From DASZGI01 sp035938995 (GTDB taxonomy: Bacteria > Actinomycetota > Actinomycetes > Streptomycetales > Catenulisporaceae): a stretch of 32,329 nucleotides of DNA. The DNA lies in NCBI RefSeq assembly GCF_035938995.1, contig NZ_DASZGI010000156.1, positions 1 to 32,329 on the forward strand, in the 5' to 3' direction. Every line of letters begins with the position of its first letter. Positions within the stretch are counted from its first letter, which is position 1. The notes under the pieces were generated by a model. The model saw only the letters and a list, made by a program, of their open reading frames with translations, ran no database searches and was not told the DNA's origin. The position numbers and the translations under genes are program-made. Below, piece by piece: positions 7,630 through 15,979 of this stretch.

Positions 7630-8481
7630 ATGTCCGAGCCGAAGGTCCTGCTGACCGGTCTGGGGATTCCCGAGTCGCCGCGATGGCACGAGGGGCGGCT
7701 GTGGTTCTGCAACTGGATCGAACGGCAGGTCATGGCGGTCGGCCTGGACGGAAAGGCCGAGGTGATGGCCACGCTGGATCCTGACAGTCACCCGATGGGG
7801 TATTCGATCGACTGGCTGCCCGACGGAAGGCTGCTGGTGACGGGCGACAAGCTGCGCCGACAGGAGCGCGACAGATCGATGGCCGTGCATGCCGATCAGC
7901 ACGCGAACGAGATCGTGGTGGACGGCCGCGGCAACATCTACCTCAACGGCGCGGACTTCGCATTCGCCGCCGGAGCGCCGCCCAAGCCCGGCTACATCAA
8001 GCTGGTCACCCCGGACGGCCGCCTGCGTCAGGTCGCCGACGACATCCAGTTTCCCAACGGCATGGTCATCACGCCCGACAACCGGACGCTGATCGTCTCG
8101 GAGTCGTTCGCGGGACAGTTGACCGCGTTCGACATCGACGATGACGGGGGGCTGTCGCGCCGCCGGGTCTTCGCCGAAGGGCTCGGTCCGGACGGCATCT
8201 GCCTGGACGCCGAAGGCGCGTTATGGGTGTCCACCGGCGGCAACTCGGTCGTGCGGGTGGCCGAGGGCGGCGAGGTGCTGCAACGCGTCGAACTCGGGGT
8301 CGACCGGGCGCCGTTCGCGCTGATGCTCGGCGGCCCCGACCGGCGGACCCTGTTCATCATGACCGCCGAGTGGCGAAGCGGCGACGGCATCATGGAGAAC
8401 CTTCAGCGGCTGAATCAGGGCCCGCGCACCGGGGAGATCCTCACCTTCCCGGTCGCGGTGCCTGGTGCCGGTCGGCCCTGA
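7630..8481 (+). CDS. SMP-30/gluconolactonase-like hydrolase
   Basis: A 283-aa cytoplasmic six-bladed beta-propeller of the SMP-30/gluconolactonase/LRE family, whose members open sugar lactones or related esters using one divalent metal. Visible family signatures are GIPESPRW (metal-ligand Glu near residue 15), GYSIDWLPDGRLLV, HANEIVVDGRGNIYL, QFPNGMVITPDNRTL (Asn ligand) and GPDGICLDAEGALWVS (Asp ligand). Length is usual for the family. GAGGAGAGAG lies just before the ATG. A tiny ORF with a stronger ribosome binding site precedes it. Two hairpins follow the stop codon. The substrate is not evident from neighbours. Confidence 0.88.
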   Translation: MSEPKVLLTGLGIPESPRWHEGRLWFCNWIERQVMAVGLDGKAEVMATLDPDSHPMGYSIDWLPDGRLLVTGDKLRRQERDRSMAVHADQHANEIVVDGRGNIYLNGADFAFAAGAPPKPGYIKLVTPDGRLRQVADDIQFPNGMVITPDNRTLIVSESFAGQLTAFDIDDDGGLSRRRVFAEGLGPDGICLDAEGALWVSTGGNSVVRVAEGGEVLQRVELGVDRAPFALMLGGPDRRTLFIMTAEWRSGDGIMENLQRLNQGPRTGEILTFPVAVPGAGRP

Positions 8482-8499
8482 CCAACCTGGTCCAGGCGC

Positions 8500-8534
8500 G
8501 TGTCGGCGCCCGGCTGGAGTCCGGGCGTCGACAC
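8500..8534 (+). terminator. Hairpin terminator after the SMP-30-like gene
   Basis: Bases 8500-8513 and 8521-8534 pair over 14 bp with one G-U wobble and a 7-base loop, starting 19 bases after the stop codon. Confidence 0.65.
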
Positions 8535-8705
8535 CGCTGATCTCACCTCATGCCGCCGAGGTGGCCGGTTGGCCGAGGTGTCGGGCGAAGAACCGGACGG
8601 CGCAGTCGGCCTCGAACCGTTTTCAGCCGCCCACGAGTGACCCGACCGTCACCGGCCTAGTCACCGCGGTGGTGGTTATTGTCGGCGTCGGTGCGGCGAG
8701 CCTCG

Positions 8706-8752
8706 GCGGTCGGTGAATCCGGGCTCTCGAAGAGCCCGGATTCACCGACCGC
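8706..8752. terminator. Very strong bidirectional terminator at the left edge of the eCIS operon
   Basis: Arms 8706-8727 and 8731-8752 are perfect reverse complements over 22 bp with a 3-base loop. The hairpin sits 34 bases beyond the stop codon of the final minus-strand eCIS gene and can also stop plus-strand transcripts. It is the most stable simple hairpin that I noticed in the window. Confidence 0.85.
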
Positions 8753-8785
8753 TGTTGTATTGCAGGGAAGGCCGACGGAGCAGCT

Positions 8786-9934
8786 CTACGGACCCTGCGA
8801 CGGCTGCCCCGTGCTCAGCACGAAGAACTGGATCTCGCGCACCGCCAGATCGTGCTTCTTCTGGCCCGGGTAGGAGTCCTTGACCGTGAATGTCACCGAC
8901 GTGACGTGGCGGAGTAGGACCGACCGGTTCTGGAAGTCTGCGGTGTCGTCGAACGTCAGCGTCGTCGCTCCGGTGGCGGAGGCGCCGGGTCCGCCGACGG
9001 TGAACGTCAGGTCGTGTGGGCGGGCGGAGGCGCGGAAGTCGGCGGGATCGGCCCCGGACAGGAAGCCGATCTGGTCGATGTCCACCGGGGTCGCGAAGGT
9101 CACGGTGATGGTGTCGCCGACCCCGTCCTGGCGCTGTGACGAGGCCCAGTAGGTGTTGTTCAGGCCGTCCACGGCGAGTCCCGCGGCGTGGTCTTTCTCA
9201 GCGTCCGCGGTCGCACCGATCGGCGTGACGTTCACGTAGTGCACGCTCAGCGTGGCCTTCGCCTTGCCGAACAGGGTGAACACGTGGTCGGTCACCCACG
9301 CGCGGGCCGGTCCGAGCCCGATGCCGATGAATCCGAGGACAATGAACAGCGGCGCGGCCTTGCCGAGCTTGATGTGCCGCGGCAAAAGGTGGCGGCGGCG
9401 CTTGGGCAGGTGGGGTGATCCGGCGGCGTGGTGCCGGTCCGGGTGGTCGCGGAACCCGCCGGGCCGCTCGCCCGCCACATAGCCGGTGCGGCGCCGGAAC
9501 AACCGCTGCCACCAGCGCCGCCGCCGCTCCTTCGGCTGGGCGTCGAGCCGCAGAAGGCTGCCACAGGCGCGGCAGAAGCGGCGGCCCTCCGGGTTGCGCG
9601 TGCCGCACGCGGTGCAATAGGGGCCGGTGTATTCGGGCTCGGACTCCAGCGGAACCGGATCGGTGCGGCGGGCCTCCGGGGTCGGGATCCGGCCGGCCGG
9701 GTCGATCTGGTCGGGGGGCGGCGCGATCGGTGCGTGCTGCGGCATCGGCTGCGCGTTGAACGAGACTGCCGGGCGCTGCGTGTTCGGCGTGACCGGAGGC
9801 GGCAGCAGCGGCGCGGTGAGCTGGGACGGGCGCGGTTCGACGCGCTCGCCCGCCCAGTCCAGCAGCGCGCCGCACGAGGAGCAGAAGCCGTCCGCGGAAG
9901 GCGCGGAGTTTCCACACTCGCGGCAGAGGATCAT
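8786..9934 (-). CDS. eCIS-associated zinc-ribbon, single-pass membrane protein with discoidin/NADase-type glycan-binding-like domain
   Basis: This 382-aa protein closes the eCIS operon. Two zinc ribbons are visible: Cys 4, 7, 18, 21 and Cys 107, 110, 121, 124, separated by a Pro-rich linker. An Arg/Trp-rich stretch (about 136-150) is followed by one membrane helix near 192-214 (APLFIVLGFIGIGLG). The outer part (about 225-382) is beta-rich with VDGLNNTYWASS and DTITVTFATPVDIDQIGFLSG, typical of discoidin-like and NADase-type glycan-binding domains. The basic residues before the helix place the ribbons in the cytoplasm. Its ATG overlaps the previous stop (ATGA), and GGAGGT lies upstream. A role in anchoring the injection particle to the membrane is inferred from architecture and operon position. 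Confidence 0.8.
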   Translation of the reverse strand: MILCRECGNSAPSADGFCSSCGALLDWAGERVEPRPSQLTAPLLPPPVTPNTQRPAVSFNAQPMPQHAPIAPPPDQIDPAGRIPTPEARRTDPVPLESEPEYTGPYCTACGTRNPEGRRFCRACGSLLRLDAQPKERRRRWWQRLFRRRTGYVAGERPGGFRDHPDRHHAAGSPHLPKRRRHLLPRHIKLGKAAPLFIVLGFIGIGLGPARAWVTDHVFTLFGKAKATLSVHYVNVTPIGATADAEKDHAAGLAVDGLNNTYWASSQRQDGVGDTITVTFATPVDIDQIGFLSGADPADFRASARPHDLTFTVGGPGASATGATTLTFDDTADFQNRSVLLRHVTSVTFTVKDSYPGQKKHDLAVREIQFFVLSTGQPSQGP

Positions 9935-10608
9935 GGTTGACCTCCGTACAATCTCGGTCCGGGCGGCTGCTCGGGAGTTTGGTCATCAGGCATTTGCGGT
10001 TCGAGTGCATAGGGTTCGGGCGGCCGGGGTTCCGGCACCGTGGCGCGGGTCACCGCGACCTCGATCGGGCAGTGCACACCGGCCTCGGCTTGCAGCGCGG
10101 CGCGCACGTCGTCGGCGACGTCGTCCGGATCCCGGTCCGGTTGGATCAGAACATTGATGCGCGCCGGTCCGCCGGGCCAGTCGTGGACGGCCAGCGGCGC
10201 TGTGGACCAGCGGGTACCGCCAGAGTCGTCGAGATGGACGCAGTCGTCCGGCACTTCCGCGGCGCGAGCTGCCGCGATGCGCACCGCCGTCGGCGTTCCG
10301 CGCTCCGCATACGTCACCACCGCACCGGCGACCCGCTCGCGTGCGGCGACGGTATCCGGTGGGAGCGGCGCGCATCCGACCAGGTCCGCGAGCCAGGGCA
10401 GGAAGTCGTCCGGGGCCAGCCACGGGTCGAGGTAGGCGGCGAAGCAGTCCATCGCGCTGACCAGCGGCGCGATCAGCTCGTCGAACGCATGGCAGAGCTC
10501 GAGGAAGAGCGGGTCCTCCTGGTAGACCGCCGGCACCGCGCGGCGCAGCGCCATCGGGGCCGCGACCCCGGGGCCGCCCGGCCGCGCCGCACTGATCAGA
10601 CCTCTCAT
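9931..10608 (-). CDS. Baseplate wedge component, phage tail protein I-like (Afp12-type)
   Basis: A 225-aa protein of the P2 gpI / tail protein I type, which with the gpJ-like protein builds baseplate wedges. Seen are PAVYQEDPLFLELCHAFDEL, YLDPWLAPDDFLPWLADLVG and the later ERGTPTAVRIAAARA segment, the usual helical core and TP/GT turn of the family. The C-terminus is a Pro-rich tail (about 190-225). Length is near that of short tail protein I members rather than the large Afp12 proteins. The ATG follows directly on the TAG stop of the gpJ-like gene, and the end overlaps the zinc-ribbon gene by four bases. Confidence 0.85.
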   Translation of the reverse strand: MRGLISAARPGGPGVAAPMALRRAVPAVYQEDPLFLELCHAFDELIAPLVSAMDCFAAYLDPWLAPDDFLPWLADLVGCAPLPPDTVAARERVAGAVVTYAERGTPTAVRIAAARAAEVPDDCVHLDDSGGTRWSTAPLAVHDWPGGPARINVLIQPDRDPDDVADDVRAALQAEAGVHCPIEVAVTRATVPEPRPPEPYALEPQMPDDQTPEQPPGPRLYGGQP

Positions 10609-12558
10609 CTAGTTCACCCGCACCTGGTGGTCGTAGGAGAACGGCAGCATGTCCGCACCCAGATCGAGCGCCGGCGCGGACTCGCCGCGCGCCCCGGTGA
10701 CCGGGTCCGCCGGATAGAGCCGCGCCTCCTCGACGTAGTCCGCGCCGGGCACGGTCGCGAGTGCCGCGTGCACATCGCCCAACGTCACTGGGCGTCCGAA
10801 CGGCCAGCCCTGCCCGTCCGGGCCGCCGAGGCGGGGATGCAGCCAGTGATAGAGCGCCTCGAGCGCCGCGGTCCGCACCGCCTCGGTGTCGGCGCTGCGC
10901 GACCGGATGCGCACCGCGACCGTCACCCCCTGATACCGCGGCGGCTCGACCGCGACGCGCACCCCGACCAGGCGGCGCTCCTCCAGCGCGGCGGCGATCG
11001 CGGCCAGGCTGGGGGCGTCGGGGGTCAGCGCGTCGAACGGCAGCCGGCCCGAGCCGTAACCGGACACGTCGGGCACGATCAGAACCCTGACCGGTTCCTC
11101 GGCGCGCGCCGGGGCGACGCACCGCGCCCGCACGGCGCCGGACACCGCCTGCGCCGCCAGAGCCTCGTAATCCTCCGCGGTCACCGCCCGGCCGCGGCCG
11201 CGCAGCGCTTGGGCGGCGCGGACCTTGGCCTCGTCCACCGTCTCGCCGTCGCGTCCGCCGCGGGCCGGCTTCCGGTTGGAAACCGAGGAGACGTAAGGGA
11301 TCGCCGAACGCAGCACGGCGAGCGCACCGGCCCGGACGTTGCCCACCGAACCGCCGCCGGTCCAGTAGCCGAGTGCCCGCACCTCCGCCGCTTCCGGCGG
11401 CACCATGCCATGGCACCGGACGCTTCCGTCGGCCAGGCGCACCGCGGGGCCGAATTCGATGTCGCCGGTCACCGGGTCGAGGGTGAAGTGCCGGTCCTCG
11501 ACGCCGCTCGCCGAGAAGTCGTCGACCAGCTGCCATTCCCGCCAGCCCGTGCCGTCGGAGACCTCGACGACGATCGGCGGGATGCTCGGAAGCACCGGCG
11601 CGCGGTGCAGCCGGAACCGTTGCCCGGGCGCGCCCTCCGCGGCGCCGAGCATGTCTTCGGGGACGTATTCGGCGTGCTGGGCGGCGACCGTCCCGCCGAC
11701 GCAATCCGCGGTGAGCCGGGTCAGCGTCGGGGTCCTGCTATACGCGGGCACGCCGTCCGCCGGGGCCGTGACGACCGCGCGCAGCCACGCCGCACGCACC
11801 CCGTTGACGAGGCAGGAGGCGTGCTCGGGCGGCAGGTGCAGCAGGATCTCGCCCGGCCGGTTCAGGCCGCCGGTGCTGTCCCGGTCGACCTCGCACTCCA
11901 CCCACCCCGAGCCCTGATACGCCTCCCAGCGCAACGGCGGCCGGTCCGGGTCCACGCCGATACCGTCGATACGGCTGTCCGTGCGCAGCGCGATCAGGCA
12001 CGACGGAGCGGGCGCGGACAAGCCGACGTAGAGCCGGTCGCCGGGCTGGGGAACGGGGGAGAAACACTCCGCCGTCTCGCCCTCGCGCATCGCCGCCCGC
12101 AGGTCGCGCAGCGTGTCGATGCCGCCCGCGGTGTCCGCCGACGCCGCCCGCAGTTCGATCAGGCTCACCGGCACCATCGGCAGTTCACGCAGGGTCGCGA
12201 AGGAAACCGGCTGCTCGTTCGGAACGCGGGGCGTGGCCACCCGGAAGCCGGCCGGCACCGTCACCGTTTCGGACCGCGGGGCGGACAGCCGGAAGGTCAG
12301 GTCCGCGCGGGCGGCTGCGGGCGGACGGCGCACGATGCCCAGCAGGTCGAGGAACTTGCGGTGATGGCGTTCCGGCACCTGGTTCAGCCGGTACGCCAGC
12401 TGGTCCGCGATGGTCGCGACCGCCTCGATCAGGGTGACCCCGGGGTCGTGCACGTTGTGGTCGCTCCACTCCGGCACGCGGCGGCGCACCAGGCGCTTCG
12501 CGTCGTCCACGAAGTCCTGGAAGCGGCGGTCGTCGAGGTCGGGGGCGGGCAGCGGCAT
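10609..12558 (-). CDS. Baseplate assembly protein, gpJ-like (Afp11-type)
   Basis: This 649-aa protein matches the putative baseplate assembly family. The N-terminus LDDRRFQDFVDDAKRLVRRR, with DHNVHDPGVTLIEAVATIAD and LAYRLNQVPERHHRKFLDLL, is the diagnostic start. The middle has FTLDPVTGDIEFGPAVRLADG and the characteristic GGSVGNVRAGAL. The C-terminal half has RGRAVTAEDYEALAAQA and VRILIVPDV-like strands, ending in a segment typical of gpJ (GRPVTLGDVHAALATVPGAD). It forms the wedge ring around the spike hub. It starts seven bases after the gp25-like stop codon. Length is normal for the family. Confidence 0.92.
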   Translation of the reverse strand: MPLPAPDLDDRRFQDFVDDAKRLVRRRVPEWSDHNVHDPGVTLIEAVATIADQLAYRLNQVPERHHRKFLDLLGIVRRPPAAARADLTFRLSAPRSETVTVPAGFRVATPRVPNEQPVSFATLRELPMVPVSLIELRAASADTAGGIDTLRDLRAAMREGETAECFSPVPQPGDRLYVGLSAPAPSCLIALRTDSRIDGIGVDPDRPPLRWEAYQGSGWVECEVDRDSTGGLNRPGEILLHLPPEHASCLVNGVRAAWLRAVVTAPADGVPAYSRTPTLTRLTADCVGGTVAAQHAEYVPEDMLGAAEGAPGQRFRLHRAPVLPSIPPIVVEVSDGTGWREWQLVDDFSASGVEDRHFTLDPVTGDIEFGPAVRLADGSVRCHGMVPPEAAEVRALGYWTGGGSVGNVRAGALAVLRSAIPYVSSVSNRKPARGGRDGETVDEAKVRAAQALRGRGRAVTAEDYEALAAQAVSGAVRARCVAPARAEEPVRVLIVPDVSGYGSGRLPFDALTPDAPSLAAIAAALEERRLVGVRVAVEPPRYQGVTVAVRIRSRSADTEAVRTAALEALYHWLHPRLGGPDGQGWPFGRPVTLGDVHAALATVPGADYVEEARLYPADPVTGARGESAPALDLGADMLPFSYDHQVRVN

Positions 12559-12565
12559 CGGTGGA

Positions 12566-13018
12566 TCATTCCTCGGGAATCGAGTAGAACGGGAAGACCA
12601 GGTTGCGGCGGTCGTTGGTGGCGCTGACCCGGTAGTCGACCGAGATGTGCAGCACGGGCGGGCCGTCCGCGCCGCCGTCCGGGTCGGGCTGCGCGGTGAC
12701 GCCGAGCACTTCGATGCGCGGCTCCCAGCGGGTGAGCGCGGCGGCGACCATGGCGGACGCCCGTCCGGCCAGCGAGGCGTCCACCGTCTCGAATACGAGT
12801 TCGTGCACCGCGCAGCCGAACTCCGGGCGCATCGGCCGCTCGCCCGGCGAGGTGCCGAGGATCAGCCGGATCGCCTCGGCCACGTCGTCCTCGCCCGTGG
12901 ACAGGCCGAACGCCCCGGAGCTGTCGAGCCGCAGCGGGAAGCTCCAGCCCCGGCCGACGAACTGCGCGCCGTCCGCTTCCGCGGACCCGATCCCGGTCAC
13001 CGCCGCGGGCTGTCCCAT
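12566..13018 (-). CDS. Baseplate wedge protein, gp25/GPW-like (Afp9-type)
   Basis: A 150-aa lysozyme-fold-like gp25 family protein that links the sheath to the baseplate. It has the family core GRGWSFPLRLDSSGAFGLST, DVAEAIRLILGTSPGERPMR (the conserved T..GER.M.P.FG motif, with PEFGCAVHELVFE following) and an RVEL-like strand replaced here by EPRIEVLGV. AAGGAGT lies a few bases before the ATG. It is 34 bases downstream of the VgrG-like gene and 7 bases upstream of the gpJ-like start. Confidence 0.93.
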   Translation of the reverse strand: MGQPAAVTGIGSAEADGAQFVGRGWSFPLRLDSSGAFGLSTGEDDVAEAIRLILGTSPGERPMRPEFGCAVHELVFETVDASLAGRASAMVAAALTRWEPRIEVLGVTAQPDPDGGADGPPVLHISVDYRVSATNDRRNLVFPFYSIPEE

Positions 13019-13052
13019 ATCAGACTCCTTCCTTGCGTCGTCGGGGCGTGGC

Positions 13053-14819
13053 CTAGTTGAGCTTGACGATGTCGCCGGTCACCGCGACCTGCGGGCCGCC
13101 GTCGATCGACACGCCCGTGTCGGCCGAGAGCTTCAGCTCCCCGGAGGCGTTGAGCTTGAGGTCGCCGCCGGCGGTGATCTCGATGTCGCCGTCGCTGTTG
13201 AGCTTGAGCGGGCCGCCGGCGTGGATGGTCACCGTGCCGGAGCCGTCGATGGTGATCTTCGTGTTCGAGGCGTCGAGGGTGATCGTCGCCGAGCCGTCCC
13301 CGGTGGCGACGCTGATCTGGGACGCGTTGTCGTCGTCGCTGAGCACGATCTGGTGGCCGGCGCGGGAGCCGAGCACGCGGCGCAGCACCTTGCCGGCGTT
13401 GGAGTCCACGAGCTTCTCGTTGAGCGGGGCGTGGTCCACGCCGTTGTAGAGCCCGCCGAGCACGTAGGGATCGCGCACGTCGCCGTGGACGAAGCCGACC
13501 AGCACCTCGTCGCCGACCTCGGGCAGCCAGGCCAGCCCGCGGGTGTCCCCCGCGCCGGGCTGGATCACCCGCGCCCACCAGGACTCGTAGTCGTCGGACA
13601 GCCACGGGAAGGCGACCTTGACCCGGAACCGCTGTTCGGGGTCTGCGATGTCGGTTACCTGACCGATCACCAGGCCGGGCCAGGGCGGTCCGGCGGCGCG
13701 GTGTGAGCCCTTGGTCGCGCCGACCGAGGCCAGGCCCAGCAGGGTGCGCTCCTGGCGGCCGCTGACGGTGAATTCGGTGTGGTACCCGGTCTCCTCGTAG
13801 CGGTGCCGTGCGGAGGTGAGCACGTAACGGCCGTCGTGCGGCCAGCCGACACAGCCCACTGAGACGGCGGCGCCGGGGATCAGGCGTGGATCGCCCGACG
13901 CGAGGCCGGTCATCTCCGCGTGTGCGCCGGCGATCTGCTCGGCCACGGACGCGGCGATGGCGTCCGCCTCCGCCTCGTCGCGCACCGGGCGGTCGGCGAC
14001 CAGATACGGCGCGGCGCTGAACTGCGACGCGAGCGCACCGGGGTCGGATCCGGCGGCCGCCGAGACGGTCGCGGTGCGGGCCGATCCGCGCACCGGCTGT
14101 TTGGTCGCCGGATCCCAGCCGCGCACCCATACCTCGCCCACCTGCTCGGCGGCGGTGACGCGGGGGGAGAGGCGCAGCAGGTTGCCGCCGAGGGCGAGCT
14201 GGAGCGGCTGCGGCTCGGTGCCGAGGTCCTCGGCCGGGGCCGGAGCGCCGCTGTGGTCGCGCGGGGCGTGCCACACCAGCTTGCCGTTCACGACCGCGCA
14301 CTCCCGGCCGCGCTCGTTCGCCCGGGCCCGCAGGAAGTCCCAGTCGGTGAGGTTGAACTGGCCGACGTGGTCGTGCACCGCCCCGTCGTCTTCGACCTCT
14401 CCGACGTCGAGCCCGGCCTCCTGGCCGACCCGGTGGACGATGTCGCCGTCGGTGCAGTCGAGGAAGGTGCGGGTGCGCCGCCCCCGGCACAGCCGGTGCG
14501 ACAGGTCGTAGCCCCGCACGATGGTCCAGGTGCCCGACGCGTCAGTGTCCTGGGCGAGAGTGGTCACCTCGCCGGTGATCAAGGTGGCCGTGGCCGCGTC
14601 GTCCCGCACCGCGCAGGCCGAGACCTCGATCCGGCTGCCGAATTTGATCCCGGCCCGCTGCGCCGCGTCCCGCCCGTTGTCGAGGAATTCGAGCACGAAC
14701 GCGTCCGCCAGGTGCAGGTGCAGGTCGACCAGGACCCTGATCAGGGTCGGGCGCACCTCTTCGGCGAGCGGCGATCCGTCCACGGAGACCGTGGGGACGA
14801 CCCCGTACGCAATGGTCAT
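13053..14819 (-). CDS. VgrG-like central spike protein (Afp8-type)
   Basis: A 588-aa spike that forms the trimeric tip below the tube. The N-terminal gp27/late-control-D-like part spans about 1-370. The gp5-like OB fold is at about 380-470 and contains GLVIGQVTDIADPEQRFRVK, FPWLSDDYESWWARV and LAWLPEVGDEVLVGFVHGD. The region 475-588 is a regular beta-helix needle of alternating strands (ATITLDASNTKITIDG, GTVTIHAGGPLKLNSDGDIE, LKLNASGELKLSADTG). No extra C-terminal toxin domain is attached. No PAAR gene follows, so the needle may end unsharpened or use a tip encoded elsewhere. It lies seven bases after the LysM gene. Confidence 0.93.
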   Translation of the reverse strand: MTIAYGVVPTVSVDGSPLAEEVRPTLIRVLVDLHLHLADAFVLEFLDNGRDAAQRAGIKFGSRIEVSACAVRDDAATATLITGEVTTLAQDTDASGTWTIVRGYDLSHRLCRGRRTRTFLDCTDGDIVHRVGQEAGLDVGEVEDDGAVHDHVGQFNLTDWDFLRARANERGRECAVVNGKLVWHAPRDHSGAPAPAEDLGTEPQPLQLALGGNLLRLSPRVTAAEQVGEVWVRGWDPATKQPVRGSARTATVSAAAGSDPGALASQFSAAPYLVADRPVRDEAEADAIAASVAEQIAGAHAEMTGLASGDPRLIPGAAVSVGCVGWPHDGRYVLTSARHRYEETGYHTEFTVSGRQERTLLGLASVGATKGSHRAAGPPWPGLVIGQVTDIADPEQRFRVKVAFPWLSDDYESWWARVIQPGAGDTRGLAWLPEVGDEVLVGFVHGDVRDPYVLGGLYNGVDHAPLNEKLVDSNAGKVLRRVLGSRAGHQIVLSDDDNASQISVATGDGSATITLDASNTKITIDGSGTVTIHAGGPLKLNSDGDIEITAGGDLKLNASGELKLSADTGVSIDGGPQVAVTGDIVKLN

Positions 14820-14826
14820 CGGCTCA

Positions 14827-15534
14827 TCACGTCCATCCCTCCCCGCCGCCCACCGCCGCGAGCGCGGCGGCCTGGCCGCGCGGCGGAAGCAGGACCCTGG
14901 TTCCGATCGGGACGCGCGCCGGATCCTCGATCCCGTTCGCGAGCGCGATCGCCCGCCACAGCGACGGGTCGCCGTATTCGCGGTAGGCGATCGCCGCGAG
15001 CGAATCGGCCGCGGACACCACCGCGCTGGCGCGCCCGGCGATGCCCCCCGAGGTCGGGTTCGTCGGCTTGGGGTCGTCCGCCAGCGACTGGATCATGATG
15101 TCGACGGTCGCCCGGCGCGGCTCCCCGCTGGGGGCGAACATCTTGTACACGGCGTTGACCCTGGTGAGCGCCCCGTTGAACGCCTCCCAGGGGCCCCAGG
15201 TGAACTTCACCGTGGCCGGTTGGGGAGTCTTCGGGTTCTGCGGCGAGGGGGCCGGGGTGATCCAGGCGAACAGCTGGTCCACCGCCTGCTTGACGGTCAT
15301 CCTGGCGGGACGCCCGGTCACGTCGAAGGCGTCGAACAGCAGCTGCGCATTGAGCGTGGACGGGGTGGAGCCGGTGAACTGGGAGTGCGGGTCCTTCTTC
15401 GCGCCCGGGGTCGGCGCCGCACTCCATTTCGCGGTCTTCGTCACCGTCACGGTGGACGGGTTGAACTGGCAGTCCAGCACCTTGCCGTCTGAGCCGGAGA
15501 GCTGCGCCTGGGTCACCTGCGCCAGGCCGGTCAT
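14827..15534 (-). CDS. LysM-containing hub/tube-initiator baseplate protein (Afp7-type)
   Basis: This 235-aa protein has an N-terminal CIS tube-like domain (about 1-165) with LDCQFNPSTVTVTKTAKW, LNAQLLFDAFDVTG and VKFTWGPWEAFNGAL. A C-terminal LysM-like domain (about 170-225) has AADSLAAIAYREYGDPSLWR and ANGIEDPARVPIGTRVLLPP. This is the arrangement of Afp7/gp53-like proteins that join the tube to the spike hub. Its ATG overlaps the stop of tube 2 by ATGA, a tight coupling suiting proteins that assemble in fixed ratio. Confidence 0.92.
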   Translation of the reverse strand: MTGLAQVTQAQLSGSDGKVLDCQFNPSTVTVTKTAKWSAAPTPGAKKDPHSQFTGSTPSTLNAQLLFDAFDVTGRPARMTVKQAVDQLFAWITPAPSPQNPKTPQPATVKFTWGPWEAFNGALTRVNAVYKMFAPSGEPRRATVDIMIQSLADDPKPTNPTSGGIAGRASAVVSAADSLAAIAYREYGDPSLWRAIALANGIEDPARVPIGTRVLLPPRGQAAALAAVGGGEGWT

Positions 15535-15968
15535 GACGCGAATCCCTGGTGCGAGAGCTCGAGCGACTCGACCGCGACGGCCTCGGCGCCCTCTCCGGCG
15601 GAGGCCAGGTTCGGCCCGGTGTACTTGACCGGCCAGGCGGCCGACAGCGTCCAGCTGGTGACCGGCTCGCCGTTACCGTCGAAGAGCTCGATGACGGCAT
15701 CGCCCCGGGTGGGGGTGAGGGCGTGGCCGGTGAACCAGGCGCGCAGGGCCGTGCTGTCCTTGTCGACCGGCCGGGTGAGCTTGACGTTGGTGTACGACAG
15801 CTGGCCGGGAAGATGCAGGACGGCGGTGTTGTTGCCACCCTCCTTCCACTCGAAGGGCTCGTATTCGGCGTCGAGGCCGGAGCAGCCGCTGAACAGCAGC
15901 GGGGTCCCGAGCCCGTCGAGGACCACTTTGAACCGCCAGGCGAGGGCGGCCCTGATGATGTCGGCCAC
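15531..15968 (-). CDS. Inner tube protein 2 (Afp5-type paralogue)
   Basis: A 145-aa T4 gp19-like tube protein, distant from the 146-aa tube 1 encoded at 18812-19252. It reads RFKVVLDGLGTPLLFSGCSG, then FEWKEGGNNTAVLHLPGQL, the conserved NVKLTRPVDKDSTALRAWF and a final WPVKYTGPNLASAGEGAEAV segment. The RPVDKD motif is the hallmark of this subfamily. The GTG start is preceded by AAAGGGGA. Divergent tube paralogues in eCIS form adaptor layers near the baseplate, and its position next to the LysM hub gene supports that role. Confidence 0.92.
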   Translation of the reverse strand: MADIIRAALAWRFKVVLDGLGTPLLFSGCSGLDAEYEPFEWKEGGNNTAVLHLPGQLSYTNVKLTRPVDKDSTALRAWFTGHALTPTRGDAVIELFDGNGEPVTSWTLSAAWPVKYTGPNLASAGEGAEAVAVESLELSHQGFAS

Positions 15969-15979
15969 GTCGTCCCCTT

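Larger units (their letters stand above)
8482..8785. other. Convergent intergenic region with hairpins
   Basis: This 304-base stretch lies between the SMP-30-like gene (plus) and the last eCIS gene (minus). It contains two strong hairpins (8500-8534 and 8706-8752), listed separately. The open frames in it have no ribosome binding sites or recognisable content. Confidence 0.6.

Noticed and set aside
6952..7902. 316-aa version of the unknown minus-strand protein
   Set aside because: The first 133 residues are antisense to the SMP-30-like gene; ATG 7503 gives the plausible 183-aa product.
9937..12627. 896-aa open frame on the plus strand
   Set aside because: It is antisense to the gpI- and gpJ-like baseplate genes; its composition is Arg/His-rich shadow sequence.
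13053..14819. Toxin extension on the VgrG-like spike
   Set aside because: The C-terminus is only regular beta-helix repeats to the stop codon, with no extra domain.
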